In this document: positions 55,793 through 64,000 of the stretch, one piece after another
Layout: each line of letters begins with the position of its first letter
How positions within the stretch are numbered: the first letter of the stretch is position 1
The notes under the pieces: model-generated
Seen by the model: the letters and a program-made list of their open reading frames with translations, nothing else
Database searches by the model: none
Told to the model about the DNA's origin: nothing
Program-made: the position numbers and the translations under genes
NCBI RefSeq assembly: GCF_029457495.1
Contig: NZ_CP120361.1
Coordinates: forward strand, 682,001-746,000
From: Chelativorans sp. AA-79
GTDB lineage: Bacteria > Pseudomonadota > Alphaproteobacteria > Rhizobiales > Rhizobiaceae
Direction: 5' to 3'
DNA length: 64,000 nt

Positions 55793-57214
55793 CTAGCGGT
55801 TTTCGCCGGGTCTTGCATCCCGTTTCAATCGCTTTCGCCAGGCGCGGATCTGCCGACGGACCTCCGCCGGAGCCGTTCCTCCATAGGAAGTGCGGCTCCT
55901 TACCGAATTCGAAACCGACAGGACGGAATAGACGCCGTCGGTAATGGCCGGGTGGATCGCCTGGAGGTCGGAAAGCGGGAGCTTTTCGAGGCCGCATTTC
56001 CTTTCCTCGGCGAGCGCCACGGCGCGGCCCGTCACATGGTGTGCCTCGCGGAAAGGCAGGTCCGCCTCGCGCACCAGCCAGTCGGCCAGATCCGTCGCGG
56101 TGGAAAAGCCGCTGCCGGCGGCTTTCTTCATCGCCGCTGCGCTCACCTCGATGTCGCCCACCATGCCGGTCATGGCCGCGAGCATCAGGTCCAGCGTCTC
56201 GGCGGCGTCGAAGACCGCCTCCTTGTCCTCCTGCATGTCCTTCGAATAGGCGAGCGGCAGGCCTTTCATCACGGTCAAAAGCCCGATCAGGTGACCGTTG
56301 ACCCGGCCCGTCTTGGCGCGGATCAGCTCCGCCGCATCCGGGTTCTTCTTCTGCGGCATGATGGAAGAGCCGGTGGAGAAGGCGTCCGACAGGCGGATGA
56401 AGCCGAATTGCGGCGTAGACCAGATGATGATCTCCTCCGCCAGCCGTGAAAGATGCGTGCCGCAGATGGCAGCCACGGACAGGAACTCCAGCGCGAAATC
56501 ACGGTCGGACACCGTGTCGATGGAGTTGCGTGTGGGCTCGCGGAAGCCCAGCGCCTTCGCCGTCATGTGCCGGTCTATCGCGAAGCTCGTGCCGGCAAGG
56601 GCGGCTGCCCCCAGGGGACATTCGTCAAGTCGCTCGATCGCGTCGCGCACTCTTGAGCGGTCGCGGCCGAACATCTCCACATAGGCCATCAAGTGATGGC
56701 CGAAGGTGACAGGCTGCGCCGTCTGCAGATGCGTGAAGCCTGGCATCACGGTCGCCGCATGCTCTTCGGCCCTGTCGAGGAAGGCTTCGATCAGCCGGCC
56801 GAGTGCGGCATCGATGCGCTGCAGTTCCTCCTTCACCCACAGGCGAAAATCGACGGCCACCTGGTCGTTGCGCGAGCGCGCCGTGTGTAGCCGGCCCGCG
56901 GCGGCGCCGACCAGTTCGGCGAGCCTGGCCTCGACATTCATGTGAATGTCTTCCAGCCTCGTCGAGAACTCGAACTTGCCGGCTTCTATTTCTGACAGGA
57001 TCGTGTTCAGCCCGTGAGCGATCTTCCGTTCGTCCTCGGCCGAAATTATGCCAGTTTCGGCCAGCATCGCCGCATGCGCGAGACTGCCGCGGATGTCCTG
57101 TGCGTAGAGCTTCCGGTCGAAGCCGATCGAGGCGTTGATCGCCTCCATGATGGCGTCGGGCCCTGAGGCAAAACGTCCGCCCCACATGCGGTTGCTGGTC
57201 TTGGTCTCGTTCAT
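55793..57214 (-). CDS. argH: Argininosuccinate lyase
   Basis: The 473-residue enzyme splits argininosuccinate to arginine and fumarate. It starts with M-W-G-G-R-F near residue 10, has H-T-A-R-S-R-N-D-Q near 109-117 and the catalytic loop signature [11 protein letters not shown] near 287-297. It diverges from tlpA with only 29 bases between start codons, so their promoters overlap the genes. Confidence 0.96.
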   Translation of the reverse strand: MNETKTSNRMWGGRFASGPDAIMEAINASIGFDRKLYAQDIRGSLAHAAMLAETGIISAEDERKIAHGLNTILSEIEAGKFEFSTRLEDIHMNVEARLAELVGAAAGRLHTARSRNDQVAVDFRLWVKEELQRIDAALGRLIEAFLDRAEEHAATVMPGFTHLQTAQPVTFGHHLMAYVEMFGRDRSRVRDAIERLDECPLGAAALAGTSFAIDRHMTAKALGFREPTRNSIDTVSDRDFALEFLSVAAICGTHLSRLAEEIIIWSTPQFGFIRLSDAFSTGSSIMPQKKNPDAAELIRAKTGRVNGHLIGLLTVMKGLPLAYSKDMQEDKEAVFDAAETLDLMLAAMTGMVGDIEVSAAAMKKAAGSGFSTATDLADWLVREADLPFREAHHVTGRAVALAEERKCGLEKLPLSDLQAIHPAITDGVYSVLSVSNSVRSRTSYGGTAPAEVRRQIRAWRKRLKRDARPGENR

Positions 57215-57243
57215 CGTGATAACCGGGCGCTGGAGTATGAAAA

Positions 57244-57915
57244 ATGCCGATGATGAATAGGAAATTTCCAGCGTTCGGTCTGGTCGCGCTTTCGGCGGTC
57301 GCAGGCATTCTCGCCGGGGTCATCGCCCTATACGTGATCGAAAGGCCAAATGGCAACACGGGCGCAGGAACGGCCGATGAAACCGCCTGTGCTGCGAAGA
57401 GCGGCCTGGCGGCGGCGCTCGATCCCGCTATCGGCGGCGAGGTGGCGGCGATGCTGCCCGCCGATCCCCCGCAGTCGCTCACGACACTTCGGTTCAACGG
57501 GCCGGACGGCAAACAGCTCACCCTCGCGGATTTTTCGGGCAAGACGCTGCTCGTCAATCTCTGGGCCACCTGGTGCGTGCCGTGCCGCACCGAGATGCCG
57601 GCGCTCGATGCGCTGGAGCGCGAGATGGGTTCCGATCGCTTCGAGGTCGTGGCCGTCAATGTCGATCGCGGCGGCGACGAGAAGCCGCAGGCCTTTCTTG
57701 AGGAGACCGGCATCCAGGCACTTGCCCATTATAGGGACAATACCGTGGGCGTCTTCAACGAGCTGAAGACGCGCGGGTTGGCGCTTGGCCTGCCGGTCAC
57801 GCTCCTGGTGGACGAGGATGGTTGCCTGCTCGCACATATGAACGGCCCCGCCGAATGGGCAAGCGACGACGCCAGGAAACTCATCCGGGCGGCGCTGTCT
57901 TCCGCCGAAGGTTGA
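57244..57915 (+). CDS. tlpA: TlpA-like membrane-anchored thiol:disulfide oxidoreductase
   Basis: The 223-residue protein has an N-terminal membrane anchor (about 10-32) and a periplasmic thioredoxin fold with W-A-T-W-C-V-P-C-R (active-site C-x-x-C) near residue 103-111 and a cis-proline in G-L-P-V-T. TlpA reduces cytochrome oxidase assembly factors and c-type cytochrome partners. GGAG precedes the first ATG. A further cysteine pair (Cys49 and one late Cys) fits the TlpA group. Confidence 0.9.
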   Translation: MPMMNRKFPAFGLVALSAVAGILAGVIALYVIERPNGNTGAGTADETACAAKSGLAAALDPAIGGEVAAMLPADPPQSLTTLRFNGPDGKQLTLADFSGKTLLVNLWATWCVPCRTEMPALDALEREMGSDRFEVVAVNVDRGGDEKPQAFLEETGIQALAHYRDNTVGVFNELKTRGLALGLPVTLLVDEDGCLLAHMNGPAEWASDDARKLIRAALSSAEG

Positions 57916-57971
57916 GGCATTTGCACGGGGTGCCCACCAGCGCCTATCCTTGCCGCGGAGGAGGATCCGCT

Positions 57972-58325
57972 ATGAGACGTTTGTTGCTTGTTGCCGCAGG
58001 CCTCGTCGCCTTGACCCACCGCGCCGAGGCCACGGAAATCACGATAGAGCTGCCGGGAGAGGTCGCGGTCGAGCGGGTGAAGGTCAGCTACGACTGCGGC
58101 GGGAACAGCATGTCGGTCGACTATGTAAACGCAGGGCCCGTATCGCTGGCGGTTTTCGAGCACGAGGGCGAGCCCGTCATCGCTGCTGCGGGGCTGTCTG
58201 CGTCGGGCGTGCGTTATGTCGGCGGGCGGCTGGTGTGGTGGACCAAGGGGCCGGAGGCATCGCTTTATGACGCAACCAAGGGCGAAAATGCAGCGCCCAT
58301 CGCCGAGTGCAGGGAACAATCCTAG
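57972..58325 (+). CDS. MliC-family lysozyme inhibitor-like protein
   Basis: The 117-residue exported protein has a signal peptide (about 1-20) and Y-D-C-G-G-N-S-M-S-V-D-Y and L-S-A-S-G-V-R-Y motifs with a Cys pair, matching MliC, the membrane-bound or periplasmic inhibitor of C-type lysozyme. It lacks a lipobox, so it is probably soluble. GAGGAGGA precedes the ATG. An IS630 element starts inside its stop codon without changing the protein. Confidence 0.82.
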   Translation: MRRLLLVAAGLVALTHRAEATEITIELPGEVAVERVKVSYDCGGNSMSVDYVNAGPVSLAVFEHEGEPVIAAAGLSASGVRYVGGRLVWWTKGPEASLYDATKGENAAPIAECREQS

Positions 58326-59369
58326 AGCCTTTCAGGTTTTGGCGGAAGCGTATCCTGCATTGACGAAGTAGTTGCTGCATTCACTGGGCTGGATTGAGGA
58401 GACGAGGCCGCCGATATGACGCCATGTCTCCTCATGGTTCACTTTTTGGGCCGCGCGCATCCAGTGCTTGATCTTGGCGAAAGCCTGCTCGATGGGGTTA
58501 AGGTCTGGGGAATAAGGCGGCAGGTACCAGAGCCTGGCACCGGCGGCTTTGATCATCTGCCGGACGGCGGCCGACTTGTGCGAGCCGAGATTGTCCATGA
58601 CGACGATGTCGCCCGGTTCAAGCACCGGCACGAGCTGCTGCTCGACATAGGCGCGGAAGCACTGGCCGTTGATCGGTCCATCGAAGACGCAAGGCGCCGT
58701 CAGCCGGTCATGGCGCAAAGCGCCGAGGAAGGTCAGCGTGCGCCAGTGGCCGTGCGGGGCAAAGCCGCGCAGGCGCTTGCCGCGTGGTCCCCAGCCCCGC
58801 AGCGGCGCCATGTTGGTCTTGATCCAGGTCTCGTCGATGAACACCAGCCGTGTCGGATCGAGACCGGACTGCCAAGAACGCCAGCGTTGCCGCCGGCGGG
58901 CGATGTCGGCACGAGCCTGCTCAAGGGCGAACAGCGTTTTTTGAACCGAAGCCCCTCGCGGCGCAGGAACCGCCACACCGTATCGTGCGACACCTTCACG
59001 CCGCGCGCCGCCAGCTCTTCCTTCAGCTTGTGCAGCGACAGATGCGGCGTCTGGCTGATCCGCTCGGCGATGAAGGCACGGTGCGGCTCCAGCACGCGCT
59101 TGCGGTGCCCGCCCATCTTGCCCGGCGCCACAGACCCGCTCGCACGGTAGCGCTGAGACCACTTCACCGCCGACGAGACGGCAACGCCGAAACGAGCCGC
59201 CACCGACCGGCAGCTCTCGCCGGCCTCGACCGCCCCAACAACACGTTCACGCAGATCATTCGAAAGAGGTCGCGTCATCCCATGCTGGCCTCCACTCCAG
59301 CCAGCATCTTGAATCACAAAACCTCCGAAATCGGAATCCCCTCCGATTCAGACACAACCTGAACCGCTC
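58325..59369 (-). mobile_element. IS630-family insertion sequence (1045 bases)
   Basis: Ends are imperfect inverted repeats: the left begins GAGCCTTTCAGGTT and the right, read inward, GAGCGGTTCAGGTT. TA (58323-58324 and 59370-59371) flanks both sides, the expected IS630 target duplication. It carries one transposase in two overlapping frames. Confidence 0.9.
58332..59278 (-). CDS. IS630-family transposase in two frames
   Basis: The first frame starts [14 protein letters not shown] with a helix-turn-helix ([11 protein letters not shown]), the second carries the DDE catalytic core: [17 protein letters not shown] and Y-S-P-D-L-N-P-I-E. The frames overlap; an A6 run in the coding strand (58937-58942) is where a -1 shift would join them, as in IS630 members with programmed frameshifting. 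Without the shift the first frame ends at 58733. Activity is plausible because all motifs are intact. Confidence 0.88.
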
Positions 59370-59406
59370 TAGAAGTGCTGTCCGCGCGAGCGGGCATTCT
59401 TGCGTC

Positions 59407-60552
59407 TCAGAACGTCAGCTTGAACCTGGCGGTCACGCGCTGCTTCACATCGGGATCGTCGAATGCGGAGGACAGCGAATATTCGCCGTTGATGCTGGCG
59501 CGGTCCGTGATGGTCCAGTTCAGTCCCGTTCTGGCGGACAGCTTGCCGGAATGGCCGCTCGAGGGCGCCGCCACCTCTTCAGCTCCGTCGACGGAGGTCA
59601 TGACCGTGCCCGAGGTCCGCTTCAGGCTCCGGGATACTTCCAGCACGGCGTGCGGCGCCAGCCTGCCGATTCGCGTCCTGGCCACGGTCTCGCCGCGCAA
59701 TCCGGCCGTAAGCTCGAGCGAGCCGGAAGTGTAGGGCTCGACGGAATAGGTCTCCTCACCTCGCATCGCGTAGCCCGAAAGACGAGTGTGCCGGTAGCGC
59801 GCCTGCCCATACGATCGCAGCCGCAGCCGGTTGCGCTCGAACTGCCGGCTGAAGCGCGCCAGGCCAAAGGCCTGGCTCGCCGAACGCCGGCCGGCGGAAA
59901 TGGACGCGGCGGCCAGCTCATCGTGGAACGCATAGCGGGAGGCGCCCAGCATCACGTCGAGATAGGTGTTCCGCGCAGTCGTCAAGCTGGCATAGAGCGT
60001 GTCGGAAAGAGAGCGCGTCTCGAGCGAACCACTGGTCCCGATCCCGGTCCGGTCGAAGGCCATGCCGACGGCATTGCCCACGAGGAGACGGGGGCCGAAG
60101 CGGGTATCCACACCGAAAGCCAGGCCGTTGCTGTAGACGGCCGCCAGGCGTGGGCTCTCCGCGCGCTCGCTGTCCAGGGTGACATCGCCGCCGAACCAGA
60201 CGGCGGTGCGTCGCGTGCGCCGCGCCTTCTCCGGCGCGAGAAGGTGCTTCGTCTCATAGGCGACGTTCTTCTCAGCCGAACCGCCGGAAAAGCGCAGGGC
60301 GAGCGAGCTCGCATTGACGTTGCGGCCTTCGACGCGTGCGCCGCGCGTGCTTTCCAGCCTGCCTCCGACGAGGCCGAGCTGCCGTTCCGGGGTGCTGGCG
60401 CTCTTTGCCTTCTGACCTGACAGCGCGGCACGGCCTTCAGAAAAGGCAGCCACAACAGGATCGTCGTCGGCCGCAGCGCCAGGCGCATTTGCCAAGGCAA
60501 AAAGCAACATTCCGGCAATGGCTGCCGGTTCGAGGATACCCAGTTTCAACAT
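59407..60552 (-). CDS. Outer-membrane autotransporter-type beta-barrel protein
   Basis: The 381-residue protein has a signal peptide (about 1-27) and, from about residue 110 on, alternating hydrophobic strands with aromatic ends, finishing in V-T-A-R-F-K-L-T-F, the C-terminal phenylalanine of outer-membrane barrels. The pattern fits an autotransporter beta-domain without a large passenger. Function unknown. It lies just beyond the IS630 element. Confidence 0.75.
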   Translation of the reverse strand: MLKLGILEPAAIAGMLLFALANAPGAAADDDPVVAAFSEGRAALSGQKAKSASTPERQLGLVGGRLESTRGARVEGRNVNASSLALRFSGGSAEKNVAYETKHLLAPEKARRTRRTAVWFGGDVTLDSERAESPRLAAVYSNGLAFGVDTRFGPRLLVGNAVGMAFDRTGIGTSGSLETRSLSDTLYASLTTARNTYLDVMLGASRYAFHDELAAASISAGRRSASQAFGLARFSRQFERNRLRLRSYGQARYRHTRLSGYAMRGEETYSVEPYTSGSLELTAGLRGETVARTRIGRLAPHAVLEVSRSLKRTSGTVMTSVDGAEEVAAPSSGHSGKLSARTGLNWTITDRASINGEYSLSSAFDDPDVKQRVTARFKLTF

Positions 60553-60791
60553 CGCTCCGCTGTTTCACGATCGGGAGCACATCATGCGCAATTCCTGCGC
60601 TCCTCACATGCATTCCGTAGATACGCGCCAAGGGTTCCTCACGCAATTGGTAACGAGCCGTTTCTCCGTGTAACGTGTCGTTATTTCGTGGGTGTTGTGT
60701 CTCTGCCATAGTGGACGGGCAAGGGAACATGGCCGCAGGGTCGTCCATTGCGAACCAATGGGGAGCAAGCGGAGACGAAGGAGAGCAACTC

Positions 60792-63107
60792 ATGAGTTTT
60801 CGTCGTGACTACGTCACCGCGCCCATCTTCAACTGGGCCTCCAGCATCATGCCGCCCATATCCGAGACGGAGCAGGAGGCGATCAACGCCGGTACGGTGT
60901 GGTGGGACGGGGCGCTCTTCACCGGCAACCCGGACTGGAGCGAGCTTCTCGCCATGCCGAAGGCGAAGCTTTCCGCCGAAGAACAGGCCTTCATGGACGG
61001 GGAAGTGGCCCAGCTCTGCGCCCTCGTCGACGACTGGACGCTCAATTGGCGCGACCGGGACCTCGCCAAGTCCGTCTGGGACTTCATGCGCCAGAAGAAA
61101 TTCTTCGGCATGATCATACCCAAGGAACATGGCGGGCTCGGCTTCTCCAACTACGCCCATTCGGAAGTGGTGCGCACCGTCTCCTCGGCGAGCGTGGTCG
61201 CGGGCGTGACCGTCATGGTGCCCAACTCGCTGGGGCCTGGCGAACTGCTCATGCATTTCGGCACGGACGAGCAGCGTGACTATTGGCTGCCCAGGCTTGC
61301 CGACGGGCGCGAGATTCCTTGCTTCGGCCTCACCTCTCCCCATGCCGGCTCGGATGCGGCGGCCATGACCGATACGGGCGTTGTCGAATACGGCATGTGG
61401 AAGGGCAAGAAGACGCTCGGCGTCAGGCTCAACTTCCACAAGCGTTACATCACGCTGGGGCCGATCGCGACCGTGATGGGCCTCGCCTTCAAGATGCGCG
61501 ATCCGGAAAACCACCTGGGGCGCGGCGAGGAACTTGGCATTACGGTGGCCTTGCTGCCCACCAACACGCCAGGCGTTTCCCATGGTGAGCGGCACATCCC
61601 CCTCTTTACTTTCTTCCAGAATGGCCCGCTCTACGGCAAGGACGTGTTCGTCCCGCTCGATCACATCCTGGGCGGCGAAGCGCAGATCGGCCAGGGCTGG
61701 ACCATGCTGATGACGGCGCTCGCCGCCGGCCGCAGCATTTCGCTCCCCTCGCAATCGGCGGCGTCCGCCGCCATGTGCGCCCGGGCGAGCGGAGCCTATG
61801 CACGCGTGCGCACGCAGTTCAACGTTCCGATCGGCCTGTTCGAAGGCGTGCAGGTGCCGCTCGCGGAGATGGCGGCCAACGCCTATCTCATCGATGCCGC
61901 CCGGCGGCTCACCCTCGCCGCGCTCGACCAGGGGCACAGACCGTCCGTGCTCTCGGCCATCATGAAATACCATGCGACGGAGCGCATGCGCCGGTCCATG
62001 ACCCATGCCATGGATGTGCATGGCGGCAAGGGCATTATCGAGGGGCCGCGCAACTATCTTGCCGCCGGCTATCGCTCGGTGCCCGTCGGCATCACGGTCG
62101 AAGGCGCCAACATCCTCACCCGCAATCTGATGATCTTCGGTCAGGGCGCGATCCGCTCGCATCCCTTCATGCTGAAGGAATTGCTGGCGCTTTCCGACCA
62201 GGACAAGAAGCGCGGGCTCGATGCGTTCGACGATGCGTTCTGGAAGCATCTCGGCCACGCGGCCAGGAATGCCGGGCGTGCATTCCTGCGCGGCTGGTCC
62301 GGCAGCCTTCTGGGGCCAGCCCCGGACAATGCCGCAATGCCCCGTTACTGGAAGAGGCTGTCGCGCCATGCGGCGGCCTTTGCGCTCACGGCGGACTTGG
62401 CTCTGCTCACCCTCGGCGGCGCGCTGAAGCGCAAGGAGATGCTCTCGGCCCGGCTGGGCGACATCCTCGCGGAGCTTTATCTTCTCGGTGCGGTCCTGAA
62501 GCGGTTCGAGGATGAAGGACGGCAGGAGGAGGACCGGCCGATCGTCGATTATCTCATGCAGCAGGGGGAAAGCAGGATCGCCGCCGCCTTCCGCGGTGTG
62601 CTCGACAACCTGCCGGCGCGCTGGGCCGCGCGGCTCGTCCGGCTCCTCGCCTTCCCCTTCGGCGTGCCGGACCCGGTCCCTTCGGACCGCCTGACGACGC
62701 GGCTCGCCGAGGTCCTGATGAAGCCTTCCGCCCAGCGCGACCGGCTGACGCCTGGCCTCTATCTCGGCCAGGGCCATGCCGAGCATCCGGTAAAGGATCT
62801 GGAGGAAGCCTTCCGGCTCGTGGTGGAAGCGGCTCCCGTCGAAAAGAAGATGCGGGAGGCGCGCGTACGCGAGGTTCAGGAGGCTTTCGAGAAGGGCGTC
62901 ATCTCGGATGCGGAGCGCGAGCTGCTGGCCCGCGTGGAGGAGGCGGTGGAGAAGGTGGTCGCCGTGGATGCATTTCCTATGGAGGACATCTCGCCGATCG
63001 CCGGGCAGCATAAGCGGCAGGATCGCGGCACGCGGAAGCGCGCCCGTTCCGCGCCCTCACGAAGCGGGGAGGCTCGCGCGAAGCGTGAGACGGTGAAGGG
63101 GCTTTAG
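60792..63107 (+). CDS. fadE: FadE-type acyl-CoA dehydrogenase
   Basis: The 771-residue enzyme is of the large FadE class: an N-terminal region, an acyl-CoA dehydrogenase core with F-G-L-T-S-P-H-A-G-S-D near 180-190 and M-D-V-H-G-G-K-G-I near 415-423, and a DUF1974-type C-terminal domain with a basic tail. It performs the first oxidation of fatty acid beta-oxidation. The ATG at 60792 follows AAGGAGAG; 39 extra codons upstream are unlikely. Confidence 0.92.
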   Translation: MSFRRDYVTAPIFNWASSIMPPISETEQEAINAGTVWWDGALFTGNPDWSELLAMPKAKLSAEEQAFMDGEVAQLCALVDDWTLNWRDRDLAKSVWDFMRQKKFFGMIIPKEHGGLGFSNYAHSEVVRTVSSASVVAGVTVMVPNSLGPGELLMHFGTDEQRDYWLPRLADGREIPCFGLTSPHAGSDAAAMTDTGVVEYGMWKGKKTLGVRLNFHKRYITLGPIATVMGLAFKMRDPENHLGRGEELGITVALLPTNTPGVSHGERHIPLFTFFQNGPLYGKDVFVPLDHILGGEAQIGQGWTMLMTALAAGRSISLPSQSAASAAMCARASGAYARVRTQFNVPIGLFEGVQVPLAEMAANAYLIDAARRLTLAALDQGHRPSVLSAIMKYHATERMRRSMTHAMDVHGGKGIIEGPRNYLAAGYRSVPVGITVEGANILTRNLMIFGQGAIRSHPFMLKELLALSDQDKKRGLDAFDDAFWKHLGHAARNAGRAFLRGWSGSLLGPAPDNAAMPRYWKRLSRHAAAFALTADLALLTLGGALKRKEMLSARLGDILAELYLLGAVLKRFEDEGRQEEDRPIVDYLMQQGESRIAAAFRGVLDNLPARWAARLVRLLAFPFGVPDPVPSDRLTTRLAEVLMKPSAQRDRLTPGLYLGQGHAEHPVKDLEEAFRLVVEAAPVEKKMREARVREVQEAFEKGVISDAERELLARVEEAVEKVVAVDAFPMEDISPIAGQHKRQDRGTRKRARSAPSRSGEARAKRETVKGL

Positions 63108-63172
63108 ATGTGAGCGGCCGGTTGAAGCGTTTCCCGCATGCCCATCGCCGGCTCTCCTCGCCATCATTCAGG

Positions 63173-63306
63173 CATGGATCCTCGGGTCAAGCCAGGTCAA
63201 GCCCGAGGATGACGAGGTGGTCGGGCTTGCGCAAATCAACAGCGCCGGGGATTGGCGGAAAGGTTCCAGACATTCGTCGTCCTCGGGCTTGACCCGTGGA
63301 TCCATG
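63173..63306. repeat. Nested inverted-repeat element
   Basis: A 19-base arm (63173-63191) pairs with 63288-63306 with one mismatch, and a second arm, about 63199-63214, pairs with 63277-63292. The spacer has no gene. There is no T run, so it is not a typical terminator. It looks like a dispersed palindromic intergenic repeat between fadE and the convergent dehydrogenase gene. Confidence 0.75.
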
Positions 63307-63367
63307 CCTCAACTTGACCGCTTGTGCCGGCGCTGCAGGAAAATGATCTCTGATATCGCTGAGCCTA

Positions 63368-64000
63368 CTACCGCGTCGGCACCGGCGGGTCCTCGCGGTA
63401 GTCGTAAAAACCGCGGCCGGTCTTGCGGCCGAGCCAGCCCGCCTCGACATATTTCACGAGCAGCGGGCAGGGGCGGTATTTGGAATCCGCCAAGCCCTCA
63501 TAGAGCACCTGCATGATGGAAAGACAGGTGTCGAGGCCGATGAAATCCGCCAGCTGCAGCGGGCCCATGGGGTGGTTTGCACCGAGTTTCATGGCCGTGT
63601 CGATCGCCTCGACGGAGCCGACGCCCTCATAGAGGGTGTAGATCGCCTCGTTGATCATCGGCAGCAGGATGCGGTTGACGATGAAGGCCGGAAAATCCTC
63701 CGCCACCGTGATCGTCTTGTCCAGGCTCTCGACGAAGCCGCGCGCGGTCTCGAAGGTCGCATCCTCCGTAGCGATGCCGCGGACGAGTTCCACCAGCTTC
63801 ATCACCGGGACCGGATTCATGAAATGGATGCCGATGAAGCGCTCGGCGCGGTCGGTCTGCGAGCCGAGCCGCGTGATGGAGATCGAAGAGGTGTTGGTGG
63901 CGAGCAGCGCCTCCGGATTCAGGATCGGGCAGAGCTGGGCGAAGATCTTGCGCTTGACCGTCTCGTCCTCGGTGGCCGCCTCGATCACCAGGTCGCAATC
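63368..64000 (-). CDS. 3-hydroxyacyl-CoA dehydrogenase (partial, 5' end beyond window)
   Basis: The visible 210 residues run from D-L-V-I-E-A-A-T-E through A-T-N-T-S-S-I-S-I-T near the start, F-I-G-I-H-F-M-N-P-V and G-F-x-x-N-R-I-L to L-G-A-N-H-P-M-G-P-L-x-L-A-D and the end G-R-K-T-G-R-G-F-Y-D-Y. This is the 3-hydroxybutyryl/3-hydroxyacyl-CoA dehydrogenase family. The NAD-binding N-terminus lies outside the window. It converges on fadE and may act in the same pathway. Confidence 0.92.
   Translation of the reverse strand, partial: DCDLVIEAATEDETVKRKIFAQLCPILNPEALLATNTSSISITRLGSQTDRAERFIGIHFMNPVPVMKLVELVRGIATEDATFETARGFVESLDKTITVAEDFPAFIVNRILLPMINEAIYTLYEGVGSVEAIDTAMKLGANHPMGPLQLADFIGLDTCLSIMQVLYEGLADSKYRPCPLLVKYVEAGWLGRKTGRGFYDYREDPPVPTR

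Overview
The window is high-GC chromosomal DNA of an alphaproteobacterium of the order Hyphomicrobiales (Rhizobiales), most like the Mesorhizobium/Phyllobacteriaceae side. This rests on the PhyR/NepR/EcfG general stress locus with its promoter motif, the aerobic cobaltochelatase genes cobS and cobT, a SAM-II riboswitch on metA, a CIRCE-controlled groESL, the aroK-aroB-CorC and argH-lipoprotein-lysA groups, and many DUF families typical of the order. Genus is an inference; no rRNA is present.

Layout. 0-8.6 kb is a general stress response (GSR) island: phyR diverges from nepR-ecfG, with an orphan receiver protein, a Crp/Fnr regulator, an AI-2E family permease, several small membrane proteins, a lipid kinase and a double PRC-barrel periplasmic protein. 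Seven matches to the EcfG promoter (GGAAC, 16-17 bases, CGTT) sit in front of these genes, so much of the island looks autoregulated. 8.8-10.7 kb holds an mhqO/mhqD-like pair plus a small acetyltransferase. 10.8-15.8 kb holds a large TIGR02302 membrane protein and groESL. 15.9-25.2 kb holds a single-domain response regulator, hpt, ftsEX, ydcF, plsC, chaC, a DUF2125 protein, a highly structured orphan RNA candidate and hisC-tyrC.

25.3-32 kb carries two riboswitch-controlled genes: metA behind a SAM-II aptamer plus terminator, and a YhhQ-type queuosine-precursor transporter behind a preQ1-I-like aptamer. Between them lie a nitronate monooxygenase, a methyltransferase, gloB, an exporter, a DUF3108 protein and rpmB. 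32-37 kb has a phytase-like protein, cobT, a GFA-family gene, cobS and a J-domain protein. 37-47.5 kb has bolA, a VapBC-type toxin-antitoxin pair, a CorC-like protein, aroB, aroK, xerD, accA, an L,D-transpeptidase, tusA, a COG0523 metallochaperone and a D,D-carboxypeptidase.

47.7-54.3 kb has an M20 amidohydrolase, tRNA-Arg(CCT) and an osmoregulated periplasmic glucan operon (opgG/D, opgH, opgC), in which the 5' part of opgH is cut by an in-frame amber codon. 54.3-64 kb has lysA, a small lipoprotein, argH, tlpA, mliC, an IS630-family element inserted exactly at the mliC stop codon, an outer-membrane beta-barrel protein, a FadE-type acyl-CoA dehydrogenase and a 3-hydroxyacyl-CoA dehydrogenase cut by the window end.

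I see no CRISPR array, prophage or anti-phage island. The least explained parts are the structured RNA near 22.7-23.0 kb, the split opgH start and the dense set of EcfG promoters serving very small membrane proteins.
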